DNA from: Caloranaerobacter azorensis DSM 13643
GTDB taxonomy: Bacteria; Bacillota; Clostridia; Tissierellales; Thermohalobacteraceae
NCBI RefSeq assembly: GCF_900129995.1
Contig: NZ_FQXO01000011.1
Coordinates: forward strand, 1-61,928
Direction of reading: 5' to 3'
Length of the DNA stretch: 61,928 nucleotides
Shown: positions 9,704 through 19,659 of the stretch, piece after piece
Numbering within the stretch: the first letter of the stretch is position 1
How the letters are laid out: each line of letters opens with the position of its first letter
Made by a program: the position numbers and the translations under genes
The notes under the pieces: model-generated
Database searches by the model: none
The model's input: the letters and a program-made list of their open reading frames with translations, nothing else
What the model was told of the DNA's origin: nothing

Positions 9704-10323
9704 ATAAAATATATGTACTCGGTATGGGGCCAGGGCATAAAGATTACATATTGCCTATTACTTTAAAGAAAATAAATGAAAGTGAAGTTTTAATTGGTGG
9801 GAAAAGATTATTAACGGATTTTCAAAATTGTGGGAAAGAATTAATCGTAATCGATAGTAAATTGACTAAAATAATCGACTATATAAAGGAAAATAAAGAG
9901 CATAAAAAAATAGCATTACTTTTATCTGGCGATACTGGCTTTTATAGTATGTTAGATTATCTTAAAAAACATTTTAAAGATGAGGAAATGGAAGCCATAC
10001 CGGGAATAAGTTCATATCAATACTTAATGGCAAAACTCAATAAATCTTGGCATGATTTCTTTATAGGAAGTGTTCATGGAAGAGAGTTAGATATTATCGA
10101 TGTAGTAAAAAGTAATAAGAAGGTAATATTACTTACAGATTTTAAAAAATCTCCGTCTTATATAGCTTCTCTATTGTTAAAAGAAGGAATAAAAAATAAA
10201 AAAATGATAGTCGGTGAAAATCTTTCTTACGTTAATGAGAGGATTATCTGTGATATACCCGAAAATATATCAAAAATGAAGAAATTAGGGCTTTCTGTGG
10301 TGGTGATAGAAGATGATGAATAA
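9700..10323 (+). CDS. cbiE: Cobalt-precorrin-7 C5-methyltransferase CbiE
   Basis: SAM-dependent C5 methylation. The 207-residue protein carries the tetrapyrrole methylase landmarks [12 protein letters not shown] at the N-terminus, [11 protein letters not shown] near residue 75-85, and [10 protein letters not shown]. The start overlaps the cbiD stop (ATGA) and is preceded by GGAGGAATTT. The end overlaps cbiT by 11 bases. CbiE and CbiT are two halves of what is one protein (CobL) in the aerobic pathway, and the overlap is consistent with coordinated production. Confidence 0.94.
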   Translation: MNKIYVLGMGPGHKDYILPITLKKINESEVLIGGKRLLTDFQNCGKELIVIDSKLTKIIDYIKENKEHKKIALLLSGDTGFYSMLDYLKKHFKDEEMEAIPGISSYQYLMAKLNKSWHDFFIGSVHGRELDIIDVVKSNKKVILLTDFKKSPSYIASLLLKEGIKNKKMIVGENLSYVNERIICDIPENISKMKKLGLSVVVIEDDE

Positions 10324-10903
10324 ATGGCAGTATTCTACAAGTGGAATTCCGGATTCCATGTTTATTAGAGGAAAAGTTCCAATGACTAAAGAAGAAATAA
10401 GAGCAATTTCTATTTCAAAATTAAGGTTAAATGAAAATATGAATGTTATAGATATAGGAGCAGGAACAGGTTCTGTTTCTATAGAAATGGCACTCATTTG
10501 TAAAAAAGGTTCTGTTACTGCCATAGAGAAAAATGAAGAGGGAATAAAATTAATTATTGAAAATATAAAAAAATTTAATATTCAAAACATAAATGTAGTT
10601 CATGGGTATGCAGTAGAAGAACTTAAAAAGATAAATTCATTTGATAGAGTTTTTATTGGTGGAAGTGGAGGGGAATTGAAAGAAATATTAAGAATAAGTA
10701 AAGAAAAATTGTCAGATGGAGGAATTGTTGTCATTAATGCTATTACAATTGAAACAATATATAAATCTATTAAATATTTAAAAGAGTTTAGATTTAATGA
10801 TATAGATATTGTTTCAGTTTCGATATCAAAGGGGAAAGAGGTTGGAAATTATAGAATTATGGAAGGATTAAATCCCGTTTATATAATATCTGCAAGAAAA
10901 TAA
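10313..10903 (+). CDS. cbiT: Cobalt-precorrin-6B C15-methyltransferase (decarboxylating) CbiT
   Basis: C15 methylation with loss of the C12 acetate carboxyl. The 196-residue protein is a class I Rossmann methyltransferase with SAM motif [17 protein letters not shown] (about residues 45-60) and an N-terminal [20 protein letters not shown] segment typical of CbiT. Two adjacent ATG codons (10313 and 10316) are possible starts. The gene overlaps the cbiE end by 11 bases. Confidence 0.94.
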   Translation: MMNKWQYSTSGIPDSMFIRGKVPMTKEEIRAISISKLRLNENMNVIDIGAGTGSVSIEMALICKKGSVTAIEKNEEGIKLIIENIKKFNIQNINVVHGYAVEELKKINSFDRVFIGGSGGELKEILRISKEKLSDGGIVVINAITIETIYKSIKYLKEFRFNDIDIVSVSISKGKEVGNYRIMEGLNPVYIISARK

Positions 10904-10947
10904 TATTTTCAGTCGTATAAAATATCAAATAGAAAAGAGTGGTGTTT

Positions 10948-11709
10948 ATGAAGGTTTATTTCATAGGAGCTGGGCCGGGAGATCCAGAGCTTATTACTAT
11001 TAAAGGGGCAAAAATAATTGCTAATGCGGATATCATCATTTATGCTGGCTCCTTGGTTAATGAGGAAATATTAAATAATAGAAAGATAGATGCAGATGTT
11101 TATAACAGTGCATTTATGACTTTAGAAGAAATAATAGATGTTATGGAGAAAGGTGTAAAAGAAGGGAAAATAGTTGCGAGAGTACATACAGGGGATCCTA
11201 GTATATATGGTGCTATAAGAGAACAGATAGATATATTAGAGAAAAAGGGTATAGAGTGTGAAGTAATACCTGGAGTAAGTTCATTTGTTGCAGCGGCGGC
11301 AGCTATCAAAAAGGAGTTTACATTACCGGGAGTTTCTCAAACAGTAATTTTAACGAGAATGGAAGGAAGAACTAAAGTACCTGAAAGAGAAAAAATAGAG
11401 AGTTTGGCAAGTCATAGAGCATCAATGTGTATTTTTCTCTCGGTACATATGATTGATAAATTAGTTAAAGAATTAACTACTCATTATCCTAAAAACACTC
11501 CTATTGTGGTAGTACAAAAAGCTTCATGGGAGGATGAAAAAATCGTTGTAGGGACATTAGAGGATATTGTTCAAAAAGTCAAAGAAGCTAATATTACAAA
11601 AACTGCACAAATACTTGTAGGAGATTTCCTAGGAAATAATTATGAATTATCTAAACTATATGATAAAAATTTTAGTCATGAGTATAGGAAGGTTAATAAA
11701 AATGGATAA
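10948..11709 (+). CDS. cbiF: Cobalt-precorrin-4 C11-methyltransferase CbiF
   Basis: C11 methylation of the contracted ring. I use the ATG at 10948; an in-frame GTG at 10939 overlaps the likely ribosome site. The 253-residue protein shows FIGAGPGDPELITIKGAK, an ARVHTGDPSIYGA loop and EVIPGVSSFVAAAAA, a close fit to CbiF/CobM. The 44-base gap after cbiT is the largest between the ring-modifying cbi genes up to this point. Its stop overlaps the cbiG start by 8 bases. Confidence 0.94.
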   Translation: MKVYFIGAGPGDPELITIKGAKIIANADIIIYAGSLVNEEILNNRKIDADVYNSAFMTLEEIIDVMEKGVKEGKIVARVHTGDPSIYGAIREQIDILEKKGIECEVIPGVSSFVAAAAAIKKEFTLPGVSQTVILTRMEGRTKVPEREKIESLASHRASMCIFLSVHMIDKLVKELTTHYPKNTPIVVVQKASWEDEKIVVGTLEDIVQKVKEANITKTAQILVGDFLGNNYELSKLYDKNFSHEYRKVNKNG

Positions 11710-12742
11710 GGCAATAATAACTCTTACAAAGGGTGGAATTAAGTTAGGATTAAAGCTTTTAAATGAATATGAGGATAGCGTTCTTTATATAAATAAAAGA
11801 TTTGATATCTGTGGAGACAGGATTTTAAAGATACAAAATAATATACAATCTTTAATTCCTCAAATCTTCCATAAATATAGGTGTCTTATATTTATCATGG
11901 CAACCGGAATAGTAGTTAGAGTGATAGCACCGCATATTAAAAATAAGACTGTAGATCCTGCCGTTATAGTGATAGATGAAAAAGGCAAAAATGTTATATC
12001 TTTATTATCAGGGCATCTAGGATTTGCAAATGAATACACACTAGATATTGCTAGAAGGTTAAATTCAAATCCCGTTATTACTACTTCATCTGATGTCAAC
12101 GAAACATTAGCTGTTGATACGATTGCTATAAAATCAAACTGCATTATAGAAAATATGAAAAATGCAACAAAAGTAACCGCTCATATAGTAAATGGCGAAA
12201 TGGTAGGAATTGAATCTCAAATAAATATTGACTTTCGCTTACCGTATAATATAAAGATTATAAGAAACTCAAAAGATTATTCAGCGTATAAAGGGATAAT
12301 CTTTATTACTAATGAAAATATGAAATTGCCTAGAAATATAGATGCAGTTTTATTACGCCCTAAAAATCTTATTATTGGTATAGGATGTAGAAGGGGAATA
12401 GATAAAGAAAAAATTATATCGGCAATTAAAGATGCATTGAATAAAGCAAATAAAAGCATTTTATCTGTTAAAAAAATTGCAACTATAGATTTAAAAAAAG
12501 ATGAAAAAGGTATTTTAGAGGCTGCTAAATATATGAATGTACCTCTTGAAATTATAAGTAGCGGAAAAGTTAAGGAAATAGAACATAAATTTCAGACTTC
12601 AGATTTTGTTAAGAAATCTATAGGTGTAGGAGCAGTAGCTGAACCGGTAGCTGTATTGGCTTCTAATAAAGGTAGATTAATCTTAAATAAAAGAAAATAT
12701 GATGGTATTACTATTGCTTTAGTAGAAGAAGGTGATTGTTAG
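11702..12742 (+). CDS. cbiG: Cobalt-precorrin-5A hydrolase CbiG
   Basis: Opens the delta-lactone and releases acetaldehyde (C20 extrusion) in the anaerobic pathway. I take the ATG at 11702, with AGGAAGG upstream, rather than the open frame start at 11642 inside cbiF. The 346-residue protein has the N-terminal domain (ATGIVVRVIAPHIKNKTVDPAVIVIDE), a central HLGFANEYT region, and the C-terminal CobE/GbiG domain (IIGIGCRRGIDKEKI, later SIGVGAVAEPVAVLAS). The stop codon abuts the hemA ATG. Confidence 0.93.
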   Translation: MDKAIITLTKGGIKLGLKLLNEYEDSVLYINKRFDICGDRILKIQNNIQSLIPQIFHKYRCLIFIMATGIVVRVIAPHIKNKTVDPAVIVIDEKGKNVISLLSGHLGFANEYTLDIARRLNSNPVITTSSDVNETLAVDTIAIKSNCIIENMKNATKVTAHIVNGEMVGIESQINIDFRLPYNIKIIRNSKDYSAYKGIIFITNENMKLPRNIDAVLLRPKNLIIGIGCRRGIDKEKIISAIKDALNKANKSILSVKKIATIDLKKDEKGILEAAKYMNVPLEIISSGKVKEIEHKFQTSDFVKKSIGVGAVAEPVAVLASNKGRLILNKRKYDGITIALVEEGDC

Positions 12743-14023
12743 ATGGATATTGTTGTAGTTGGATTAAATCATAAGAAGGCACCTATACATATAAGAGAAA
12801 AAGTTTCATTTAAAGAAAGTCAAAAGGAAGATGGATATAAAATTTTAAAAAAATGCCATTTTGTTAAAGAATTTTTGATTCTTTCAACATGTAATAGAAG
12901 TGAAATAATAGCCGTTGTTAGTGATATTGAAAAGGGAATTGATGAAATAAAAAGATTTTATACTAGATTTTTCGATTTAGATTCAAATTATATAGAAAAC
13001 TATTTTTATGAAAAATCATCTGATTGTGCAGTTAAACATGTTTTTAATGTGGCTGCAGGGCTAGATTCTTTAGTTATTGGAGAAGATCAAATACTTGGCC
13101 AATTAAGGAAAGCCCATGAGTTTGCTTTAAATAAAAATGCTACAGGTACAATTTTAAATAAGTTAATAAGAGAAGCAATTACTACTGCAAAAAAGATAAA
13201 GAGGGAGACAAAGATTTCGGAGAATTCATTATCTATAAGTTCTATTGCAATTAAATTTATAGAAAAGATTTTTAAAGATTTGACTAATAGAAAAGTGCTT
13301 GTAATTGGTGTAGGGGAAATGAGCAGAATTGCAATAGAGAATTTGATTTACAAAGGAGTTAAAGAGATATATGTAACAAATAGGACAAAGGGACATGCTG
13401 TTGATTTATCTAAAAGATATAGGGAAATTGGTGTGGTAAATTTTAAAGATAGATACAAAATGATTAACGAAGTTGATATTATTATTTCTTCCACTAGCGC
13501 TCCGCATTATGTTTTAAGGAAGGATGAATTTGTAAAATATCATAAAAAAGATAAAAAAATATGTATCGTAGACATAGCACTTCCGAGAGATGTAGAACCA
13601 GAAATAGGGCAGTTAATGGGAGTTTCTTTATATGAACTTGATCAGCTCAAAGATGTAGCTAATGAAAACTATCAGTTGAGAATTGAATCTGCAAAAGTAG
13701 CGTCCCAAATTATAATTGAAGATTGCATAAAATTTGAAAATTGGTATAGCTGTTTGCCTGTCTTTCCAGTTATAAAAGAATTAAAAAATTATAGTTCATC
13801 AATTGTTGATAAAGAGTTAGAAAGTTTCATAAAGAAAATGAATCATTTAAGTGATAAAGAAAAAGAGCAGATAATCCTTTTTACTAATAGTTTAGTAAAA
13901 AAACTCTTTAAAAGACCTCTTCTTGAACTTAAAAGAGCCGGAGAAGATAAAGAAGGAGAATTATTTGCTCGAGTTACTAAAGAATTATTTGGATTATCTG
14001 GAAAGGAAAACTATATAAAATAG
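12743..14023 (+). CDS. hemA: Glutamyl-tRNA reductase HemA
   Basis: NADPH-dependent reduction of glutamyl-tRNA(Glu) to glutamate-1-semialdehyde, the committed step of tetrapyrrole synthesis. The 426-residue protein has the catalytic Cys50 in LSTCNRSEI, a VIGEDQILGQLRKA motif, and a Rossmann NADPH site (VLVIGVGEMS) followed by ISSTSAPHYVL. The gene sits between cbiG and cbiH with no spacer after cbiG. Precursor supply is therefore placed under the same B12-controlled transcript as corrin synthesis. Confidence 0.95.
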   Translation: MDIVVVGLNHKKAPIHIREKVSFKESQKEDGYKILKKCHFVKEFLILSTCNRSEIIAVVSDIEKGIDEIKRFYTRFFDLDSNYIENYFYEKSSDCAVKHVFNVAAGLDSLVIGEDQILGQLRKAHEFALNKNATGTILNKLIREAITTAKKIKRETKISENSLSISSIAIKFIEKIFKDLTNRKVLVIGVGEMSRIAIENLIYKGVKEIYVTNRTKGHAVDLSKRYREIGVVNFKDRYKMINEVDIIISSTSAPHYVLRKDEFVKYHKKDKKICIVDIALPRDVEPEIGQLMGVSLYELDQLKDVANENYQLRIESAKVASQIIIEDCIKFENWYSCLPVFPVIKELKNYSSSIVDKELESFIKKMNHLSDKEKEQIILFTNSLVKKLFKRPLLELKRAGEDKEGELFARVTKELFGLSGKENYIK

Positions 14024-14047
14024 CATTTTTTAAGTAGGTGATATGAT

Positions 14048-14788
14048 ATGAATAATAAAGGGAAAATATATGTTGTTGGCATTGGCCCTGGAAATATGGA
14101 GCATATGAGCCTTATGGCTTTAAAGGCAATAGAGAAATCTCAAGTTGTCATAGGATATAAAACTTATATAAATTTAATTAAAGACTTACTAAAAGATAAG
14201 GAAGTTATTGATTCTAGTATGAAAAAGGAAATAGAGAGATGCAATTTAACTATAGATGAAGCTGAAAAAGGGAGAATAGTTTCAATAGTAAGTAGTGGAG
14301 ATCCAGGAATATACGGTATGGCTGGAATTATTTTAGAACTTATAAATAAAAGAAAAAGTGAAATAGATGTAGAAATTGTTCCGGGTATATCAGCAGCTAA
14401 TGCAGCAGCTGCATCATTAGGTTCTCCTCTAATGCATGATTTTGCAGTAATTTCTTTAAGCAACTTACTTACCGATTGGGAGATAATTAAAAAAAGAATT
14501 GAATGTGCAGCAGCGGGTGATTTTATTATTTCTTTATATAATCCTAAAAGTAAGAGAAGGGTAAATCAAATAGCTGAATCGAGGGATATCATTTTAAAAT
14601 ATAGAAAACCATCTACTCCTGTTGGAATAGTTAAGAATGCAAAACGCACTGGAGAAAAAGTGATTATAACTGATTTAGAAAATATGCTAAATTATGAAAT
14701 AGACATGTTTACTATAATTATCGTAGGTAATTCGAATACATATATTGAAAATGGCAAAATGATTACACCGAGGGGATATAACATATGA
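14048..14788 (+). CDS. cbiH: Cobalt-factor III C17-methyltransferase CbiH
   Basis: Methylates C17 and drives ring contraction. The 246-residue protein has VVGIGPGNMEHMSLMALKA at the N-terminus, SIVSSGDPGIYGMAG, and VPGISAANAAAASLGSPLMHDF, which is the CbiH/CobJ pattern. ISLYNPKSKRR later in the chain is also characteristic. It follows hemA by 24 bases and overlaps cbiJ by 4 bases (ATGA). Confidence 0.94.
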   Translation: MNNKGKIYVVGIGPGNMEHMSLMALKAIEKSQVVIGYKTYINLIKDLLKDKEVIDSSMKKEIERCNLTIDEAEKGRIVSIVSSGDPGIYGMAGIILELINKRKSEIDVEIVPGISAANAAAASLGSPLMHDFAVISLSNLLTDWEIIKKRIECAAAGDFIISLYNPKSKRRVNQIAESRDIILKYRKPSTPVGIVKNAKRTGEKVIITDLENMLNYEIDMFTIIIVGNSNTYIENGKMITPRGYNI

Positions 14789-15552
14789 TTCTTATTTTGA
14801 GTGGAACCAAAGACGGAAGGGAAATAGCCTATATTTTATATAAAAAAAATTACCCGCTTATAGTTACTACTGCTACAGATTATGGGAAGTATTTAATTAA
14901 AAAGTATGGAGATTTAGAAGTTTACAGCAAAAAACTAGATTATGAGGAAATGCTTGAATTAATTGATGAAAGAAATATAAAGTTAGTGATAGATGCAACC
15001 CATCCTTATGCTGAAAAAGTAAGCAAAAATATTAATAGGGCTTGTAAATATAAAGGGATTCCCTATTTTAGATTTCAAAGGAAAGAAATTGGAAATCTAT
15101 CAGAATTTCAAAATATAGTTCAGCGAGCAGAAGATTATGAAGAAGCCGCAAAGAGTTTAGCAAATAGGAAAGGTAATATATTACTAACCATAGGCAGTAA
15201 GACTTTAGATATATTTGTAAAATATATAAATGTCCAAAGGTTATTTGCAAGGGTTTTGCCTACTAGTGATGTTTTAAAAAGGTGTGAAGATTTAGGTTTT
15301 AAACCATCAAATATTATTGCAATGCAGGGGCCATTTTCGAAGGAAATGAACATAGAAATTATAAAAAAATATAATATTGATATCATGGTAACAAAGGATA
15401 GTGGGGAAATAGGAGGGACTGTTGAGAAACTTAAAGCTGCAGAGGAATGTGGAATAAGTGTAGTTGTAATAGAAAGGCCTAACATATATGGGGAATTAGT
15501 TTATGATGATATAAATCAACTAATAAAAAAGGTGTGTGAGGTTTATGGGTAA
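14785..15552 (+). CDS. cbiJ: Cobalt-precorrin-6A reductase CbiJ
   Basis: NAD(P)H-dependent reduction of the corrin macrocycle. The 255-residue protein has the family landmarks ILILSGTKDGREIA at the N-terminus, IDATHPYAEKVSKN near residue 73-87, ITIGSKTLDIF-like LLTIGSKTLD, and a C-terminal VTKDSGEIGGTVEKLKAAEE. The ATG overlaps the cbiH stop, and the end overlaps the following dehydrogenase gene by 8 bases. Confidence 0.93.
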   Translation: MILILSGTKDGREIAYILYKKNYPLIVTTATDYGKYLIKKYGDLEVYSKKLDYEEMLELIDERNIKLVIDATHPYAEKVSKNINRACKYKGIPYFRFQRKEIGNLSEFQNIVQRAEDYEEAAKSLANRKGNILLTIGSKTLDIFVKYINVQRLFARVLPTSDVLKRCEDLGFKPSNIIAMQGPFSKEMNIEIIKKYNIDIMVTKDSGEIGGTVEKLKAAEECGISVVVIERPNIYGELVYDDINQLIKKVCEVYG

Positions 15553-16204
15553 TTACTACCCTATTATGCTGGACATGAATGGTAAAATATGCAAGGTCAT
15601 AGGTGGGGGAAAGGTTGCAGAAAGAAAGGTAAATTCTCTTCTTGGATATGGGTGCATTATTGAAGTAATAAGTCCCTTTTTTACACAAAAACTTGAAGAA
15701 TATGCTTTAGAAGGTTTAATAAGCATTAAAAGACGAAGATACATTTATGGAGATTTAGAAGGAAGTTTTTTAGTATTCGCAGCTACGAATGATGACAAAG
15801 TCAATAATGAATGTTTAAGGGAATGTAAAGAAAAAAATATCTTGATAAACATAGTGAATGGGCAAGATATGTGTGATTTTATTGTTCCTTCAAAGATTAA
15901 AAGAGGAGATTTATCTATAACTATATCTACGAATGGTAAAAGCCCTGCTTTGTCAAAGAAAATAAGAAAAGAGTTAGAGAAATTATATCCAGAAGAATAT
16001 TCTGAATATGTTAATCTTTTAGGAGAAATAAGAGAAAAGGTAAAAATGGAAGTAAATGATATTAATAAACGAAGAGATATTTTGTTTAAAATAATTAATT
16101 CAGGAATTATAGAGAAATATGTTGGTAAAGAAATAAAGGATTTAAAAAAGGAATTGTATAATTTATATAACAAAATCTTCATTTTTGAAGATATGAATGT
16201 GTAG
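15545..16204 (+). CDS. Precorrin-2 dehydrogenase (Met8/CysG N-terminal type)
   Basis: NAD+-dependent oxidation of precorrin-2 to sirohydrochlorin, the substrate of CbiK; many homologues also act as a ferrochelatase for siroheme. The ATG at 15545 is preferred to a GTG at 15536, since the likely ribosome site (AAAGGTG, 15528-15534) lies just ahead. The 219-residue protein shows YPIMLDMNGKICKVIGGGKVAERK, an NAD-binding signature, FAATNDDKVN, and STNGKSPALSKKIRKELE. There is no fused methylase domain; that activity is in the cobA-hemD gene two genes downstream. Confidence 0.9.
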   Translation: MGNYYPIMLDMNGKICKVIGGGKVAERKVNSLLGYGCIIEVISPFFTQKLEEYALEGLISIKRRRYIYGDLEGSFLVFAATNDDKVNNECLRECKEKNILINIVNGQDMCDFIVPSKIKRGDLSITISTNGKSPALSKKIRKELEKLYPEEYSEYVNLLGEIREKVKMEVNDINKRRDILFKIINSGIIEKYVGKEIKDLKKELYNLYNKIFIFEDMNV

Positions 16205-16223
16205 TTTTAAGGAGCTGAGATAA

Positions 16224-17156
16224 ATGAATAAAAAACAGATAATTATTGGAACGAGAGGAAGCAAGTTAGCTCTTATCCAAACTAAAATAGTTATAGATAA
16301 ATTAAAAAAAATATTTCCTCAATTGGATTTTAAAATAAAAATTATAAAAACTATGGGAGATAAAATTTTAGATAAAACATTAAACAAAATCGGTGGAAAA
16401 GGATTATTTGTTAAAGAAATAGAAATTGCCCTTTTAAATAAAGAAATAGATTTAGCAGTTCATAGTATGAAAGACGTACCCAGTGAATTTCCAAAAGAAT
16501 TAGAAATAGCAGCAATAATGGAGCGGGAAGATGCAAGAGATGTTTTGATTACTAAGAATAAGAAAAGATTAAATGAGCTAAAAATAGGTGCAAAGATTGG
16601 TACAAGTAGTCTTAGAAGAGCATCTCAAATACTAGCTTTGAGAAGGGATATAAAGATTGAACCTATAAGGGGGAATATACAGACTAGAATAAACAAAATG
16701 TATGATATGGATCTAGATGGGATTGTTTTAGCTGCAGCAGGGATAAAAAGATTGGGTTTGGAAGATAAAGTCTCTGAATATTTCAACGAAATAGATATTG
16801 TACCAGCGGTTGGACAAGGTGCTCTAGGAATAGAAATAAGAAAGAATGATAGCTTTATTAGAGAAGTAGTATCTAAAATAAACGATAAAAAAACAGAATT
16901 TGCAGTTAAAGCTGAGAGAAATTTTATGAGAGTTTTAAATGGCGGATGTCATGTACCAGCAGGAGCTTATGCCTTTATAGATAAAAACAAAATAATAATG
17001 ATTGGAATGGTAGCTTCGATAGATGGAGAAAGATTAATAAAAGTTCAAAAAGTGGGAAGTGTAAAAGATTATGTAGATTTAGGTAAAGAAATTGCTCTGG
17101 AGATTTTAGAAAAGGGTGGTAAAAATATATTGAGAGAAATAGAAGGTGATATGTAA
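16224..17156 (+). CDS. hemC: Porphobilinogen deaminase HemC
   Basis: Assembles four porphobilinogens into hydroxymethylbilane. The 310-residue protein has the N-terminal IGTRGSKLALIQT, HSMKDVPSEFP, RRASQILALRRD and PAVGQGALGIE motifs. The dipyrromethane cofactor Cys is Cys242, in LNGGCHVPAGAYA. It is preceded by AAGGAGCTGAG. Its stop codon directly abuts the next start, so hemC and cobA-hemD should be translationally linked. Confidence 0.96.
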   Translation: MNKKQIIIGTRGSKLALIQTKIVIDKLKKIFPQLDFKIKIIKTMGDKILDKTLNKIGGKGLFVKEIEIALLNKEIDLAVHSMKDVPSEFPKELEIAAIMEREDARDVLITKNKKRLNELKIGAKIGTSSLRRASQILALRRDIKIEPIRGNIQTRINKMYDMDLDGIVLAAAGIKRLGLEDKVSEYFNEIDIVPAVGQGALGIEIRKNDSFIREVVSKINDKKTEFAVKAERNFMRVLNGGCHVPAGAYAFIDKNKIIMIGMVASIDGERLIKVQKVGSVKDYVDLGKEIALEILEKGGKNILREIEGDM

Positions 17157-18671
17157 ATGGGAGGGAAAGTATATTTAGTAGGAGCTGGTACAGGGGATTA
17201 TAAACTTATTACATTAAAGGGTTTAGAGTGTATAGAAAAAGCAGATGTTATTTTATATGACAGATTAGTAAATCAAAAACTATTAAATTATGCTCGTGAT
17301 GATGCAGAAATAATATACGTAGGGAAGAAACCAGATAATCATAGTTATAGTCAAGAAGAAATAAATCAGCTTATTTTAAAAAAGGCTTTAGAAGGTAAAA
17401 TAGTAACAAGACTTAAAGGCGGAGATCCGTTTGTTTTTGGTAGAGGGGGAGAAGAAGCATTATTACTAGCTGAAAACAATGTGGAATTTGAGATTGTACC
17501 TGGGATAACATCAGCTATTTCAGTACCTGCATATTGTGGTATCCCAGTAACTCATAGAAATTTAAGTTCTTCTTTTCATGTTATTACAGGGCATGAAGCT
17601 CCAAATAAGAAAGGTGCACATTTAGATTATGATATTTTAGGGAAACTAAAGGGAACATTAATATTTTTAATGGGCATAGAAAATATTGAAAATATATGCA
17701 ATCATCTTATTGAAAATGGACAACCACCTAATAGATCTGTTGCCGTAATAAGAGAAGGGACTACGGCTCATCAGAAAATAGTTAAAGGTACTTTAAAAAA
17801 TATTGCTGATAAAGTTAGAAAAAACAATCTCAAAAATCCTGCTATTATAATCGTTGGGGAAGTCGTAAATCTTGCTGAAAGTTTAAGCTGGTTTGACAAA
17901 AAGCCCTTTTTTGGTAAAAAAATTCTTGTAACTCGTACACGACATCAAGCAAGTAGTCTTTCCAAAAAAATAGAGGAATTAGGGGGTGAGGCTATAGAAT
18001 TTCCAACTATCAAAATAGTTGAAAATGATAATTATAGTAAGCTAGATAGGGCATTAAGTAATATAAAAAAATATAAGTGGATTATTTTTACTAGTGTAAA
18101 TGGAGTTGAATTTTTCTTCAATAGAATGGAGAAACTTGGTTTTGATATAAGGTTTCTTCAAAATGCTATAATCTGTGCTATAGGACCTGCTACAGCAAAG
18201 GAATTATATGATATGGGATTAAAGGTTAAATATATGCCTGATGAATACAGGGCTGAAGCTATTATTGATATTTTAAAGGATAAAATTAAAGATGGTGATT
18301 ATGTACTTTTACCTAGGGCTGATATAGCACGTAACATTTTGGTGAAGGAATTGGGAAAATTAGGTGCAAAGGTAGATGATATTCCTGTTTATAAAACAGT
18401 AGTACCAGAACAAAGTAGAGAAGAGCTTATTAGAATTTTGCAGGAGAACATCGATATTATTACTTTTACTAGTTCATCTACTGTAAAAAATTTTGTCAAA
18501 ATTTTAGGAAAAGAAAATTTAGAATTAATAAAAGATGCTAAAGTTGCTGTAATAGGCCCTATTACAGGTGCTACAGCAAAAAAATTGGGATTAAATGTGG
18601 ATATAGAGGCAAAGGAATACAGTATTTCTGGATTGATTGATGAAATATTAAACTATTTTTACAAACATTAG
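17157..18671 (+). CDS. cobA-hemD: Uroporphyrinogen-III C-methyltransferase / uroporphyrinogen-III synthase fusion (CobA-HemD)
   Basis: One 504-residue protein catalyses two successive steps: closing hydroxymethylbilane to uroporphyrinogen III (HemD), then methylating C2 and C7 to precorrin-2 (SUMT). The SUMT half (about 1-245) shows [35 protein letters not shown] and [17 protein letters not shown]. The HemD half (about 253-504) starts at [14 protein letters not shown] and includes [12 protein letters not shown] and [11 protein letters not shown]. The fusion is known in Clostridia and other Firmicutes. It steers the intermediate toward siroheme/B12 rather than heme. Confidence 0.95.
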   Translation: MGGKVYLVGAGTGDYKLITLKGLECIEKADVILYDRLVNQKLLNYARDDAEIIYVGKKPDNHSYSQEEINQLILKKALEGKIVTRLKGGDPFVFGRGGEEALLLAENNVEFEIVPGITSAISVPAYCGIPVTHRNLSSSFHVITGHEAPNKKGAHLDYDILGKLKGTLIFLMGIENIENICNHLIENGQPPNRSVAVIREGTTAHQKIVKGTLKNIADKVRKNNLKNPAIIIVGEVVNLAESLSWFDKKPFFGKKILVTRTRHQASSLSKKIEELGGEAIEFPTIKIVENDNYSKLDRALSNIKKYKWIIFTSVNGVEFFFNRMEKLGFDIRFLQNAIICAIGPATAKELYDMGLKVKYMPDEYRAEAIIDILKDKIKDGDYVLLPRADIARNILVKELGKLGAKVDDIPVYKTVVPEQSREELIRILQENIDIITFTSSSTVKNFVKILGKENLELIKDAKVAVIGPITGATAKKLGLNVDIEAKEYSISGLIDEILNYFYKH

Positions 18672-18681
18672 GGGTGAAAAA

Positions 18682-19659
18682 ATGAGCTTAAGAATTAGAC
18701 CTAGGAGATTGAGACTTAATAACAGTATTAGAAGTTTAATAAGGGAAACAAAATTAAGTGTTGACGACTTAATTTATCCTTTATTTTTAGTAGAAGGGGA
18801 GAATATAAAAGAAGAAATAAGTTCATTACCTGGTAATTATCACTTTTCTGTTGATATGTTAGAGGAAGAAATAAAAGAAATATCTAAGTTAGGGATTAAA
18901 GCAGTATTACTTTTTGGAATACCAAAAGAGAAAAATCCTATTGGAAGTGAGGCTTATAATGATGAAGGTATAGTTCAAAGAGGTATAAAAGAAATAAAGA
19001 AAATAAATAAAGATATTTTAGTAATAACTGATATATGTATGTGCCAATATACTGACCATGGACATTGTGGAATTATTAAAAATGAAGATGTAGACAATGA
19101 TAGCACTCTAGATTATTTAGCTAAAATTGCTTTATCCCATACTAAAGCTGGCGCTGATATGGTTGCACCTTCTGACATGATGGATGGAAGAGTAGCTAAA
19201 ATTAGAGAAACGCTTGATGCAAATGGATTTACTAATGTGTCAATTATGGCCTATAGTGTTAAATATGCTTCTGCATTTTACGGACCTTTTAGAGATGCAG
19301 CTTATTCAAAACCTCAATTTGGAGATAGAAAAACTTATCAGATGGATCCTAGTAATTCAAATGAAGCTTTGAGAGAAGTTGAGCTAGACCTTTTAGAAGG
19401 TGCTGATATCGTAATGGTTAAACCTGCACTATCCTATCTTGATATAATAAGAAGGTTAAAAGATAATTTTAATATTCCAATTGCTGCATATAATGTAAGT
19501 GGAGAATATGCAATGATAAAGGCTTCTGCTCAAAAGGGGCTTGTAGATGAAAAGACGATAGTATTTGAGATTTTGACAAGCATAAAGAGGGCGGGAGCTG
19601 ATATCATTATTACATATTTTGCTAAAGATATTGCTAAATGGCTTATGGAGGAGATATAA
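18682..19659 (+). CDS. hemB: Delta-aminolevulinic acid dehydratase HemB
   Basis: Condenses two 5-aminolevulinates to porphobilinogen. The 325-residue protein has the zinc-binding three-Cys segment [14 protein letters not shown] (about residues 116-129), so it is probably the Zn2+-dependent type. It also has [14 protein letters not shown] and two active-site lysine regions ([16 protein letters not shown] and [12 protein letters not shown]). A GGGGTGAAAA ribosome site precedes the ATG. The stop codon abuts hemL. Confidence 0.96.
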   Translation: MSLRIRPRRLRLNNSIRSLIRETKLSVDDLIYPLFLVEGENIKEEISSLPGNYHFSVDMLEEEIKEISKLGIKAVLLFGIPKEKNPIGSEAYNDEGIVQRGIKEIKKINKDILVITDICMCQYTDHGHCGIIKNEDVDNDSTLDYLAKIALSHTKAGADMVAPSDMMDGRVAKIRETLDANGFTNVSIMAYSVKYASAFYGPFRDAAYSKPQFGDRKTYQMDPSNSNEALREVELDLLEGADIVMVKPALSYLDIIRRLKDNFNIPIAAYNVSGEYAMIKASAQKGLVDEKTIVFEILTSIKRAGADIIITYFAKDIAKWLMEEI

